Positions 36,287 through 45,230 of a stretch of DNA of 64,000 nt are shown here, one piece after another. Position numbers and translations under genes: made by a program. How positions within the stretch are numbered: position 1 is the stretch's first letter; every line of letters starts with the position of its first letter. The notes under the pieces were generated by a model. The model worked only from the letters and a program-made list of their open reading frames with translations. It was not told the DNA's origin and ran no database searches. The stretch is from JAEMQF01 sp963791595 (GTDB lineage: Bacteria; Pseudomonadota; Gammaproteobacteria; Burkholderiales; Burkholderiaceae_C): contig CAWBTF010000031.1 of NCBI GenBank assembly GCA_963791595.1, positions 34,516-98,515 on the forward strand, given 5' to 3'.

Positions 36287-36645
36287 AGGGCGGTGGCGGC
36301 GCCCCCGTTCTCCGGCCCACGCTCGCGGGGTACCACCTCGGCCCACGACGCTCAGCCGCGTCATCACCGTCCAGGCGCGGGAAGAGCCAGGACACCGCGA
36401 ATGGGGCCTGCGCCCGGGGGCACCACCACCGCCCTGTTGCTCGGCCGGCGGCGCGGCACCTCGTTGCCCGTCACCTTGAGGTGCCGGGGCAGGTGGCTCG
36501 GGGTGCGTTCGCAGGCCCCATTCGCGGTGTCCTGGACGCTCTTGGACAAACGCCGGTGTTGACGCATGGACGCTTCCCGACCACGGCTGGTACCCCGCGA
36601 GCGTGGGCCGGAGAACGCACCCCGGGCCGCCTGCCCCCGCTCGGA
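36287..36645. repeat. Nested inverted-repeat element, copy 3, inside an operon
   Basis: The 469-base gap between the candidate apnO and the RuBisCO-like gene holds this copy. The outer arms are a perfect 26-bp inverted repeat (36307-36332 and 36591-36616, core CTCCGGCCCACGCTCGCGGG). The inner arms are a perfect 26-bp pair (36387-36412 and 36510-36535, core CCAGGACACCGCGAATGGGG). The outermost arms of copy 2 are missing and the central 80 bases are unrelated, again showing arm conservation with a variable loop. The remaining short flanks show nothing else. Confidence 0.85.
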
Positions 36646-36693
36646 CGCTGACGCGCGACCCTGCTACCCATGGCACCCGACGCCGAATTCAAC

Positions 36694-37525
36694 TCACGTA
36701 ATGCGGCGAATGCTCTCCGCGATCTCCTCGCGGTCGAACACCTTCAACCAATCGTCGCGCAGCAGGCGCGGCTTGCCGTTCACGATCGCCTTGTTGCATG
36801 CGTCGGAAAACTGCCCCGGAATCTGCTTGAAGATCACGGCCGAAAGAATCGTCATGTGGCCCAGCAGAAAGTCGCGCGCGCATTCGGCCGGCACGCCGCG
36901 CGCCACCACTTCGTCCATCGCTTCGCGCATCGTGTCGAGCAGGGTTGCGCAGACGGTCTCCGACAGGCCCGGCTCCAGCAGCGCCATCTGCTCCACCGTG
37001 ACGCGGTGCGAACGCAGCACCGGCGCGTAGATGTACTTCGCGATCGCTTCGCCGAGCGCGAACGCCGAATCGGGGCCTTGCATCAGCGAGCTGACGATCG
37101 CCTGCGGCGCCGCGGCGCTGCCGAAGTAGTCCGGCGCGCCGGCCTTGTGCGCGTCGGCGCTGAAGATCGATGGGTGGCAGGGGTGCGTGACGAAGTAGGT
37201 CAGGTCCTTGCGGTCCGGCAGGTGGCCGGCAAACGGCGCCGCGGCGTCGAGCGTGATCACCATCGTGCCGGCTTTGAGCTTGGGCGAGATTTCGGCGGCT
37301 AACTTGCCGATCAAGGTGTCGGGCACGGCGAGGATCACCACGTCCGCGCCGTCGAGCGCGGCGTCAGAGCGAAACCGCCGTGATGCCGAGTTCGTCTTTC
37401 AGGCGCTGGCGCCCGCCGGCGCCGGGCTCGACGTGGCGCACGGTGTAGGGCGAACCCATCAGGTTTTTCGACAGGCGCGCGCCCATCTTGCCGCCGGCGC
37501 CGAACAGGGCGATGTTGGTCGTCAT
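36694..37525 (-). CDS. apnO: Phosphogluconate-dehydrogenase-like enzyme, candidate D-apionate oxidoisomerase (frame broken near 37367)
   Basis: The N-terminal NAD(P) Rossmann segment (NIALFGAGGKMGARLSKNLM) starts at ATG 37525. It joins ADVVILAVPDTLIGKLAAEI after removal of one base near 37367 (restored GITAVSLDAALDGADVV). The C-terminal region is helical (LLGHMTILSAVIFKQIPGQF, DRE at the end), like 6-phosphogluconate dehydrogenase C-domains. Restored length about 276 residues. In D-apionate catabolism ApnO oxidises and isomerises D-apionate to 3-oxo-isoapionate. Position between a lactonase candidate and the RuBisCO-like/kinase genes supports this. Symbol by family memory and context. Confidence 0.62.
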
Positions 37526-37559
37526 GGAGTTCCTTGGGAATGAATGGGTCTGAAAAGCA

Positions 37560-39534
37560 TCAGTCGGCGATGGCCAGTATCGCCACGCCGTAGGGTTTGA
37601 GCGTCAGGTTCTGGCCGAGCGTCTTCCACGACTTCTGGAAGTCGCCGGGCCGGGTGGTTGCGAGTTCGAAGCTGGACTCATCGAGCATCGCGCCGATCGT
37701 CGCACCGTTTGCAGCGTTGCCGCCTGCGATCTGCACGGACTGCGACTGCGCGGTGAGGTTGGCGAGCCAGAGCGTCGTGCCGCCGCCTTGGGCGCGGTAG
37801 GCGAGGCATTGCACTTTCTGGTCGTCGGAACAGGTGGCATCCACCAAGCGCGCGCCGGCACCGCGCGTCAACCCGCTGATCACGTGGAACAGCGGGTACA
37901 CGGCGGGTGCGGTGAGTTCGTCGTAGTAGGGCTGCGCGTCCGCCGTTCTGCGGTAGATGATTCCCAGCGGCCCGGTGGGCGCGCCGATCGTCAGCGCCTC
38001 GATGCCGGTGCGCGCGAGAGTGGCGATGTAGCCGAGCAGCCACGCCGCGCCGAACACGCCGCGCATGCGCGGGTCCATCTTCGCCAGGCACACACGCTGG
38101 TTGTTCGGGTTCGGCGTGAACGTCGCGCCATGCGGGTTGTCGCGGCAGCCGATGGCGCTTGGGCCCACGCGGTGCGCTGCTCTGCCGATGTAGGTACGCG
38201 CGGTGTTCACCTGGTATGGCAGCGCTTCGAGCGTCTCCATCACGGAGCGGTCGTCCGCCGCGTGCACGATCGGGCAGGTCGTGTTCGTCACGAAGTCGAG
38301 CAACTGCGCGGGCGGGCGCTTGCGGTTCAGTTCGGTGAAGAACGAGAACATGCCGCCGCCAAGCTTCACGCCCGGGAACGCCTGGCGCGCCGCGGCGTAC
38401 AGATCTTCCAAGCGGCGGCGCCGGCGGGCGCGCGCCGCCAGGAAGCACGGATTTCAAGTCGCCCACCGGGCACACAGCGATCGCCGATAGCGCGAGCCCG
38501 GACTGCTTGACGAGCCCGGCAACGCCCTGCAGTTCCTGAGCGTAGGCATCAACGCTTTCGACGACGATCTCCAGCACCACGGCTGCGCCCGTCGCCTCGG
38601 CGAGCGCGCGATAGCCGTTCAGTTCGTTCAGACCATGGCGTTGCCGCGGGTCGAAGTGGCACTGCAGGATGCGCGGGTTCGCGAGTTTGAGCAGATCGAT
38701 GCGTGAGCGCGCGGCGTCGATTTCCTCGGCTGGGACGCCCAACCCCAGCGGCAGCAGCTTGCGCTTCGTCACCGCGCCGAGCTTGACCGTGATGCCCTTG
38801 ACAGCGCCTGCCTTCGCCCCGCCCGTGGCCGCGCCCGACAGCGAGACGCTCACCGATTGCCGCACCACTTCACCCGCCTTCAAGGTGTACGGCCACGGCA
38901 GCGCAAGCGGGCGCACATAGGTCTTGAACGACGCGTCGGTCCAGTTGCGGTGGTCTTCCATCTCGAAGGTGTCGCCCTCCATGCGCACGGTGGCTTTCAA
39001 GCCCGGGCTCACTTCATGCGTGAGCGCGCGCACCGCGAGGAAGGGCTGAACGGGATCGACGAGTGCCGGAAACGTGGAGTCGACAATCCGACCGTCGACA
39101 TGCTCGACGCGCAGCGCATGCCCCGCGACGCCCTTCAGCGGGTGCAGCACGACGAAGCCGGTGCGCGCGGTCAGGAAGTCGGTCTTCGGCACGCCGGTGC
39201 CGGAGAACTCGAGGTTGCCGTTGGCGTGGCCTTCGATCTTCGCGTCGTAAGCGATCTCCTGGCCGGGGCGGCTGCACACCGCGTGGAACGACACCGAGAA
39301 GCTGTCGCTGCGCTGGTCGACCACCAGCTTGCTGATGGCGGGCGTGTAGGTGCCCCAGTTCTCGTCGCGCACCAGAAAGCCGACCATGCGCAGCACTTCG
39401 ACGCCGTTCACTTTCAGGTAGCGCAGCTGGCCGTTCTCGAACTCCACCTGCGTCGGCCCGGCGTGCAGGATGCGGCCGACCACGTCCGGCTGCTCGGTGC
39501 CGCACAGTTTGATGGCGCTCGTCACTTTGCTCAT
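37560..39534 (-). CDS. apnL: Candidate D-apionate lactonase (frame broken near 38410)
   Basis: This large protein (restored about 657 residues) resembles no common lactonase. The first half is beta-rich (CGTEQPDVVGRILHAGP, GYLVRDENWG-type block, HPLKGVAGHALRVEH). The second half has barrel-like segments (GGGMFSFFTELNRKRP, CPIVHAADDRSVMETLEALP, YIATLARTGIEALTIGAPTG, YPLFHVISGL). The frame switches near 38410; dropping one base restores APPLEDLYAAAR. The size and unusual family fit ApnL, the novel lactonase of D-apiose oxidation. It sits 17 bases after the ABC ATPase gene and 34 bases before apnO. Confidence in 'lactonase' rests on context. Confidence 0.55.
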
Positions 39535-39551
39535 GGTTTGCCCCTTCTGCC

Positions 39552-40676
39552 TCAAAGCACAAGTTCGGTTTGCGGGTCGATCAACACGGCGCGGTTCATG
39601 TCGATCGCGAGATCGATGCGTTCGTTCACATGCGGCACGTCGTGCGCCTGCAGTTCGGCCACAGCCTGCGTGCCGCCGAACTTGAAGGTGGCGTAGGTGC
39701 GCGAGCCCGTGGGCTGAACGATGTCGATCGGCGCAGCGTAGCGCGCGAGGCCGCTGCGCGCATCGGCGTCGCGCGCGCGGCTGATGTGTTCCGGGCGCAC
39801 GCCGAGGATGACCGCGCGGTCGCGCTGCGCGGCGAGCGCGCCCCTGCCGGCCGGGCGGCAACGCCAGCAGCGTGCCATCGGCCAGGCGCACTGCCAGGCC
39901 GGGCTCGCCGGTGGCATTGGCGGAAGGCGCGGCGACCAGTTGCGCGTCGATGAAATTCATCGCCGGCGAACCCAGGAAGCCCGGCCACATACTTGGTGGC
40001 CGGGCGCTCGTACAGGTCGAGCGGCGCGCCTTGCTGCTCGATGCGCCCGTCGCGCATCAGCACGATGCGGTCCGCCATCGTCATCGCTTCGATCTGGTCG
40101 TGCGTCACGTAGATCATCGTCTTGCCCAATTCCTGGTGCAGCCGCTTGATCTCGCCGCGCATCTCGTCGCGCAACTGCGCGTCGAGGTTCGAGAGCGGTT
40201 CGTCGAACAGGTACAGGCGCGCGTTGCGCACGATCGCGCGGCCGATCGCGACGCGCTGCAATTGCCCGCCCGACAACTGGCGCGGATGCCGATCCAGCAG
40301 GTGGTGAATGCCGAGCATCTTCGCCGCGGCCTGGATCTTGGTGTCGATCTCGGCCTTGGGCGTCTTGCGCGCGCGCAGGCCGAATCCGATGTTGTCGTAC
40401 ACCGTCATGTACGGGTAGAGCGCGTAGTTCTGGAACACCATCGCGATGTCGCGCTCGCGCGGCGGCAGGTCGTTCACCACTTCGCCGGCGATCGCGATGC
40501 TGCCGCTGGAGATGTCTTCCAGCCCGGCAATCGCGCGCAGCAGCGTGCTCTTGCCGCAGCCCGACTGGCCGACGAGCACGGTGAACTCGCCCGCCGGGAA
40601 TTTCCAGGTCGATGCCGCGCACGGCGTGCACCCCGCCATAGTGTTTGTGCAGGGCGGTGATTTTCAGGTCGGCCAC
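39552..40676 (-). CDS. MalK/UgpC-type ABC transporter ATPase (three frame breaks)
   Basis: This is a CUT1-family ATPase: Walker A LVGQSGCGKSTLL, Q-loop MVFQNYALYPYMTV, signature LSGGQLQRVAIGRAI, Walker B LYLFDEPLSNLDAQLR, H-loop YVTHDQIEAMTMADRI, then a TOBE/regulatory C-domain ending DPQTELVL. Start GTG 40676 has AAGGG upstream. Extra bases near 40590, 39980 and 39840 must be skipped to read it (total length 3n). It restores to about 373 residues, normal for MalK. It energises sugar import by the two permeases and binding protein next to it. Confidence 0.82.
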
Positions 40677-40680
40677 TGTG

Positions 40681-41511
40681 TCATCCCTTCACCGCACCCA
40701 GCGAAATGCCACGCACCAGATAGCGCTGCATGAACCCGACGACGACGAAGATCGGCAGCGTTCCCAGCACCGACATCGCCGAAATCTTCGACCAGAAATT
40801 CGACTGCCCGCCGAAATAATGCGTCACCTGCACCGTGTAGGTAGTCACCTCGGTGCGCGTGAGCACGAGCGCGAACAGGAAGTCGTTCCAGGCGAACACG
40901 AAAGTGAACACGGCGGTGGCGAACAGGCCCGCGCGGCACATCGGGAAGATCACCTTGAGCAGCACCTGCCAGCGCGTGTAGCCGTCCACCAGCGCGGCGT
41001 GTTCCAGCGCGATCGGAATGTCCAGAATGTAGCCGCGCATCATCCAGATCACGTAAGGCAGGTTGAACGCGGTGTAGAGCAGGATCAGCCCGAAGTAGGT
41101 GTCCACCAGGTGGAACCAGACGTAGATCAGGAAGATCGGGAACACCACGGCGATCGGCGGCACCATGCGCTGCGAAATGATCCAGTTCGCCAGGTGCTCG
41201 CCGCCGGTCTTGAAGCGTGCCAGGCTGTACGCGCAGATCGTGCCGAGGAACATCGCGGCGATGGTGCTGAGCGTCGACACGACCAGGCTGTTCCACACGG
41301 TGCGCGCGTCGCCGTCCTTGAACAGCACGACGTAGTTGTTCCATTGAATGCTGGCCGGCCACCACACCGGCGGGTACGCGTAAATCTCGTCCGCGGTCTT
41401 GAACGACATCATGAACAGCCAGTAGATCGGGAACAGGAAGAACACGGTCAGCAGCACCGCCGCCGCGTAGCGGAGCAGCAGCGTCGCCTGGCGCCTGTGC
41501 CGCAGCTTCAT
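40681..41511 (-). CDS. MalG-type ABC sugar permease
   Basis: This 276-residue inner-membrane protein has six hydrophobic segments, an N-terminal LFPIYWLFMMSFKTADEIY block and the EAA loop (EHAALVDGYTRWQVLLKVIFPMCRAGL) that docks on the ATPase. It ends RYLVRGISLGAVKG, a typical MalG-family C-terminus. The ATG overlaps the upstream permease stop (ATGA). The stop lies five bases before the ATPase GTG, so translation is tightly coupled. Confidence 0.9.
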   Translation of the reverse strand: MKLRHRRQATLLLRYAAAVLLTVFFLFPIYWLFMMSFKTADEIYAYPPVWWPASIQWNNYVVLFKDGDARTVWNSLVVSTLSTIAAMFLGTICAYSLARFKTGGEHLANWIISQRMVPPIAVVFPIFLIYVWFHLVDTYFGLILLYTAFNLPYVIWMMRGYILDIPIALEHAALVDGYTRWQVLLKVIFPMCRAGLFATAVFTFVFAWNDFLFALVLTRTEVTTYTVQVTHYFGGQSNFWSKISAMSVLGTLPIFVVVGFMQRYLVRGISLGAVKG

Positions 41512-42389
41512 CGCGCCAACTCCACGCGCCGCAGCGCCAGCGACAAGATCACCGACAGCGCGACGATGATGAGCAGCGCCACCGCGCCGGTGTAGCTGGT
41601 CTCGAACTGCTGGAAGCCCTTCACGTAGGTGAAGATCGAGATCGTTTCGGTGCTCGTTCCCGGCCCGCCCTTGGTGAGCGCCCACACGATGTCGAACAGG
41701 CGGAACAGATCGAGGCCGCGAATCAGGATCGCCACCGCCATCACCGGCCAGATGGCGGGCAGGACGATGCGAAAGAAGCTGTGCCAGTAGCCGGCGCCGT
41801 CGATCGCCGCGGCTTCCAGCTGCGACTTGTCCACCGCCGACAGCGCCGCGAGCAGCAGCAGGAACATGAACGGCGTCCACTGCCACACCTCGGCGGCGAG
41901 GATCGCCGGGTAGACGAGGTTCGGGTTGATCGTCCAGAGCAGCGTCATCTCATGCCCGGCGATCCAACCGAGCACCTGGTTGATCGGCCCGAAGCGGTTG
42001 TCGAACATCAGGCTCCAGGTGGCGCCCGCGACGATGGGCGAGACGACGACCGGCAGCACGAGCAAGGCAACGAACACCTGCCGCCCGGGCAGGTGGTCGA
42101 TGAACAGCTGCGCCATCAGCAGGCCGAGGATCAATTCGAGCGGCAGCGCGATCGCCGTGAACACGACCGTGTGCAGCAGCGATTCCCAGAGCCGCACGTC
42201 GTGGAACAGCTGCGCGAAATTGCGCAGGCCGTGGAAGCTCGTGTCGTTCATCGTCATCGTGATGCCCTGAAAGCTCACGACGAGCAGATAAACGAGCGGA
42301 AACACGCCGATCAGCAGCAGCACGAAGATCGACGGCGCGATCAACGAGTACTTGAAGCGGCGGTCGGGTGTGCCGGTTCGTCTGGGCAT
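41508..42389 (-). CDS. MalF-type ABC sugar permease
   Basis: This 293-residue permease has six membrane segments (SLIAPSIFVLLLIGVFPLVY, the first, then FTAIALPLELILGLLMAQLF) and the EAA loop QLEAAAIDGAGYWHSFFRIVLPAIWP. WALTKGGPGTSTETISIFTY is characteristic of CUT1 MalF-like proteins. I chose ATG 42389. An upstream in-frame ATG falls inside the 27-bp inverted repeat and is unlikely. It pairs with the MalG-type permease. Confidence 0.9.
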   Translation of the reverse strand: MPRRTGTPDRRFKYSLIAPSIFVLLLIGVFPLVYLLVVSFQGITMTMNDTSFHGLRNFAQLFHDVRLWESLLHTVVFTAIALPLELILGLLMAQLFIDHLPGRQVFVALLVLPVVVSPIVAGATWSLMFDNRFGPINQVLGWIAGHEMTLLWTINPNLVYPAILAAEVWQWTPFMFLLLLAALSAVDKSQLEAAAIDGAGYWHSFFRIVLPAIWPVMAVAILIRGLDLFRLFDIVWALTKGGPGTSTETISIFTYVKGFQQFETSYTGAVALLIIVALSVILSLALRRVELAR

Positions 42390-42421
42390 GAAAGCCGGAA
42401 GTTGTTCGCCACTGCAGCCAG

Positions 42422-42490
42422 GGTCATCCCGGCGCAAGCCGGGATCCACCCCGTGCCGGGTACTGGATCCCGGCTTGCGCCGGGATGACC
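42422..42490. repeat. Perfect 27-bp inverted repeat (hairpin) inside ABC operon
   Basis: The arms at 42422-42448 and 42464-42490 (GTCATCCCGGCGCAAGCCGG within) are exact reverse complements around a 15-base loop. The unit resembles the GTCATTCCCGC...-type repeats common in beta/gammaproteobacterial intergenic DNA. It lies in the 165-base gap between the binding-protein gene and the first permease. There an RNA hairpin could stabilise the binding-protein message or reduce read-through, the usual reason receptors outnumber permeases. Role inferred. Confidence 0.7.
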
Positions 42491-42554
42491 GCCTGGGGCC
42501 GGGATGCCTGGCTGGGGCGGCGGGCCGGGGCCCGCTTTCGCTCGCGCCGCGCGC

Positions 42555-44072
42555 TTACTTCGGATAAGCGCCCGACTTCGCGGCCCATGCTTCGTACACG
42601 GGCTTCTGCTTGTCGACGCCGACCTGCGCGGTCACCGCATCCCAATCGGCCGCCACCTTGTCCATGATCTTCTGCGGGTCTTCGCCGGCCCACAGCTTGC
42701 TGATGCCCTGGCGCAGCGCCTCTTCGTACTTGTCGGTCTGGATCAGCGACAGGTCGAGCAGACCGGTCTGCGCACCCTGGCCGAGCGCGGCGAGATAGTC
42801 CTTCGCGTCCGGCCACAGCGCCAGGTAACCCGGGTTCGTGAAGTGCGAATCGCGGAAGGGGTCGCGCAGCGCGTAGGGCAGTTGCACGCGCTGGTTGCTG
42901 ATTTCTTCGCTGTTCAGCCACTGGATGAACAGGTACGCCGCTTCCTTGTTCTTCGAGGTGGAAGCGACCGACAGCGCAAAGCCCGCGGCCAGTTCAGGGT
43001 GCCCGCCCGGCGGCAGCGCGTAGCCCACCTTGCCGGCGACTTGCGACTTCGGCACCCAGTCCAGCGCCTTCTCGTTCGCGAGGTAGCCCGCGGCAAAGCG
43101 GCCGTACGGCGGCCAGGAGATCGTCATCGCGCTCTCGCCCTTCAGGAACACGGCGAGGTTCTCGACGAAGCCGAACTTCTCCACGCCCTTGGGCATCCAC
43201 TTGTTTTCATCGAGCCAGCCCTTGAGCACCTTCGCGCCTGCCGGGCTGTTGACGGTGGCTTTCATGTTCGCGTCGAAGAACTTGCCGCCTTCGTTGCGGA
43301 AGCGCTCCTGGAACATGAAGTTGCCGTAGCCCGGCTCGCGGAACATCGACCCGCCGTAGATGTTTTCGCCCTTCAGCGCTTCGGTGAAGAAGCTGCCGAC
43401 CTTCTGAAAATCGTCCCAGGTCTTGGGCACCGCGAGGTCGGCGTTGTGCTTGGCCTTGTAGGCCTTCTGCAGGTCTTCGCGCGCAAACAGGTCCTTGCGG
43501 TAGTACATCAGGAACACGTCGCCGTCGTCGGGGAAGCCGTAGATCTTGCCGCCCACCGTCATCTGGTTGTCGCGGTAGGTCGGCGCGATCTTCTTCAGCT
43601 CGTCGCGGAAACCGTACTTGTCGACCAGCGCGTCGAGAGGCTCGAGCGCGCCGGCTTGCGCCAGGTCGGGCATCCACGCGGGAATCACGTTCAGCGCGTC
43701 GTACGCACCGGTGCCGGCACGAAACTCCTGCATGATCTTGGTGAACATCTCGGCGGTCGAGACCTCGATCACGTTGATCTTGCAGCCGGTTTCCTTCTCC
43801 CACTTCGGGCCGGAGAAGTTCTTCGGGTCGAGCGATTGCAGGCCGGCCTCCCAGACGATCGTGATCGTCTTGCCGCCGGTGCACAGCGGCTTGGCGGCGT
43901 CCACCGCCACCTGAGCCGCGCTTTTTCCCGCGGTGGCCGCGGGCGCTGCCGCCGGCTTGGCGGCTTCTTCCTTCTTGCCGCAGGCCGATAGCACGAGTGC
44001 AGCTGCCATGAACGTGCTCCACATCAGGCCCTGGGCGGGCGCGCGCGCGCCACGCGGCGATTCGTGTTTCAT
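42555..44072 (-). CDS. ABC sugar-binding lipoprotein (family 1 solute-binding protein)
   Basis: This 505-residue binding protein is anchored as a lipoprotein (lipobox VLSAC, Cys31) after a signal segment starting near residue 15. An Ala/Pro/Lys-rich linker precedes the mature Venus-flytrap fold (TITIVWEAGLQSLDPKNFSG, AYDALNVIPAWMPDLAQAGA, GKIYGFPDDGDVFLMYYRKD, DDFQKVGSFFTEALKGEN, MTISWPPYGRFAAGY). It is the first gene of the operon leading into the importer and the candidate D-apionate enzymes, so its ligand is likely D-apionate/apiose or a related plant sugar acid (inference). It is long for the family because of the linker. Confidence 0.85.
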   Translation of the reverse strand: MKHESPRGARAPAQGLMWSTFMAAALVLSACGKKEEAAKPAAAPAATAGKSAAQVAVDAAKPLCTGGKTITIVWEAGLQSLDPKNFSGPKWEKETGCKINVIEVSTAEMFTKIMQEFRAGTGAYDALNVIPAWMPDLAQAGALEPLDALVDKYGFRDELKKIAPTYRDNQMTVGGKIYGFPDDGDVFLMYYRKDLFAREDLQKAYKAKHNADLAVPKTWDDFQKVGSFFTEALKGENIYGGSMFREPGYGNFMFQERFRNEGGKFFDANMKATVNSPAGAKVLKGWLDENKWMPKGVEKFGFVENLAVFLKGESAMTISWPPYGRFAAGYLANEKALDWVPKSQVAGKVGYALPPGGHPELAAGFALSVASTSKNKEAAYLFIQWLNSEEISNQRVQLPYALRDPFRDSHFTNPGYLALWPDAKDYLAALGQGAQTGLLDLSLIQTDKYEEALRQGISKLWAGEDPQKIMDKVAADWDAVTAQVGVDKQKPVYEAWAAKSGAYPK

Positions 44073-44263
44073 AGATGTCCTTGTCTCCGGGGTGAGGGTA
44101 CTGACAGCTTCGGCGCACGCTGCATGGGCGGTGCTTCTCGTCGATGTGCGCGGATTCTGTGGGGGTGCCGTGCGCCCGTCAAGGCGTGGATTTCCCCGGT
44201 GTCGCGCGAGGGGTACGGGGCGTTGCCGTGGCCGCCCGACTATTGCGCGAACGAGTGGTGTTC

Positions 44264-45052
44264 TCAGTGCCGGTCAAGAAATTCGGCGATCTGCGGATTC
44301 ACCAACTCGGCATGCGTCACGGGCCCCATGTGCCCGAGCCCGCGCTGCTGCGCGAGCGTGGCTCGGGGCAGCGTGGCGGTCAAGACTCGCGTGACCGACA
44401 ACGACGATTCGGGCGATGTCTCTCCCCACAGGCACAGTACGGGCACGTCGAGCGACGCCAGCGCGGAGAGCGGCAAAGTTTCGGACATCAAGGTGTCGCG
44501 CCAGGCTTTGACGTTTCGCGCCGTGCCGGCGATGGCCGCTTGCCGGGCCGCCGGCATGCCGGCCCAACTGCCGGCGCCCATCCAGAAGTCGATGAAGCGC
44601 CGCGCGGCCGCGTGACTGTCGCCTTGTTCGAACGATTGCGCGGCATCGGTCGCTGCACGCCAGATGCCTTCGGCCGGTGACACCAGCGGATCGCCGGGCG
44701 CGACCAGGTGGAACAGGGTGGGCTCGTAGACCGCGAGGGATTTGATTCGCTCGGGTGCATCGTCGCGAGCTTCATCGCCACCGCGCCCCCGTACGAGTGG
44801 CCGACGACATGAAAGCGATCTCCGGCGATCTGCAAGACCGGGGCGAGCAGCTCGACTTCGTCTTCCAGCCGCAGCGGCCTCTGGTTCGGCCACTGCGGGC
44901 TCTTCCCCGCGCCGTAGCCATCCACTGCAATGACCCGGTAGCGGTTCGACAGCAAATCGGCCAAGCGCACGCCATTGCGACGAGGTGCTCGCATTGGAGT
45001 GCAGGCAGAGGACGCCGTCGCCGCTGCCTTGTTCACGGAAATAGGGCGTCAT
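44264..45052 (-). CDS. Alpha/beta hydrolase (middle out of frame, 44753-44961)
   Basis: The ends are in one frame (MTPYFREQGSGDGVLCLHSN and RIKSLAVYEPTLFHLVAPGD, ending RGLGHMGPVTHAELVNPQIAEFLDRH with a catalytic His). The middle, with the nucleophile elbow HVVGHSYGGAVAMKL and VIAVDGYGAGKSP, is readable only in another frame. One inserted base near 44961 and one missing base near 44753 compensate exactly. Restored length 262 residues, normal for the family. As sequenced, about 69 codons would be garbled and the nucleophile lost. Two compensating sequencing errors are the simplest reading. Substrate unknown. Confidence 0.7.
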   Translation of the reverse strand: MTPYFREQGSGDGVLCLHSNASTSSQWRALGRFAVEPLPGHCSGWLRRGEEPAVAEPEAAAAGRRSRAARPGLADRRRSLSCRRPLVRGRGGDEARDDAPERIKSLAVYEPTLFHLVAPGDPLVSPAEGIWRAATDAAQSFEQGDSHAAARRFIDFWMGAGSWAGMPAARQAAIAGTARNVKAWRDTLMSETLPLSALASLDVPVLCLWGETSPESSLSVTRVLTATLPRATLAQQRGLGHMGPVTHAELVNPQIAEFLDRH

Positions 45053-45230
45053 GGGATCCCCGCGGTGCCGTGGCAGATTGTGACCGCTTCTTCGGCGCCT
45101 CGCGCCCAAGGGCGGGCCGAACACCGGCGTCAGTCTGGCTGGTCGACATGCAGCACATGGTGCCGGGCGCGTGACGCAGATCGGCAAGGAGGCGCTATCG
45201 GATCGGCGCGTTCAGGGCAGTTGTAGCGCC

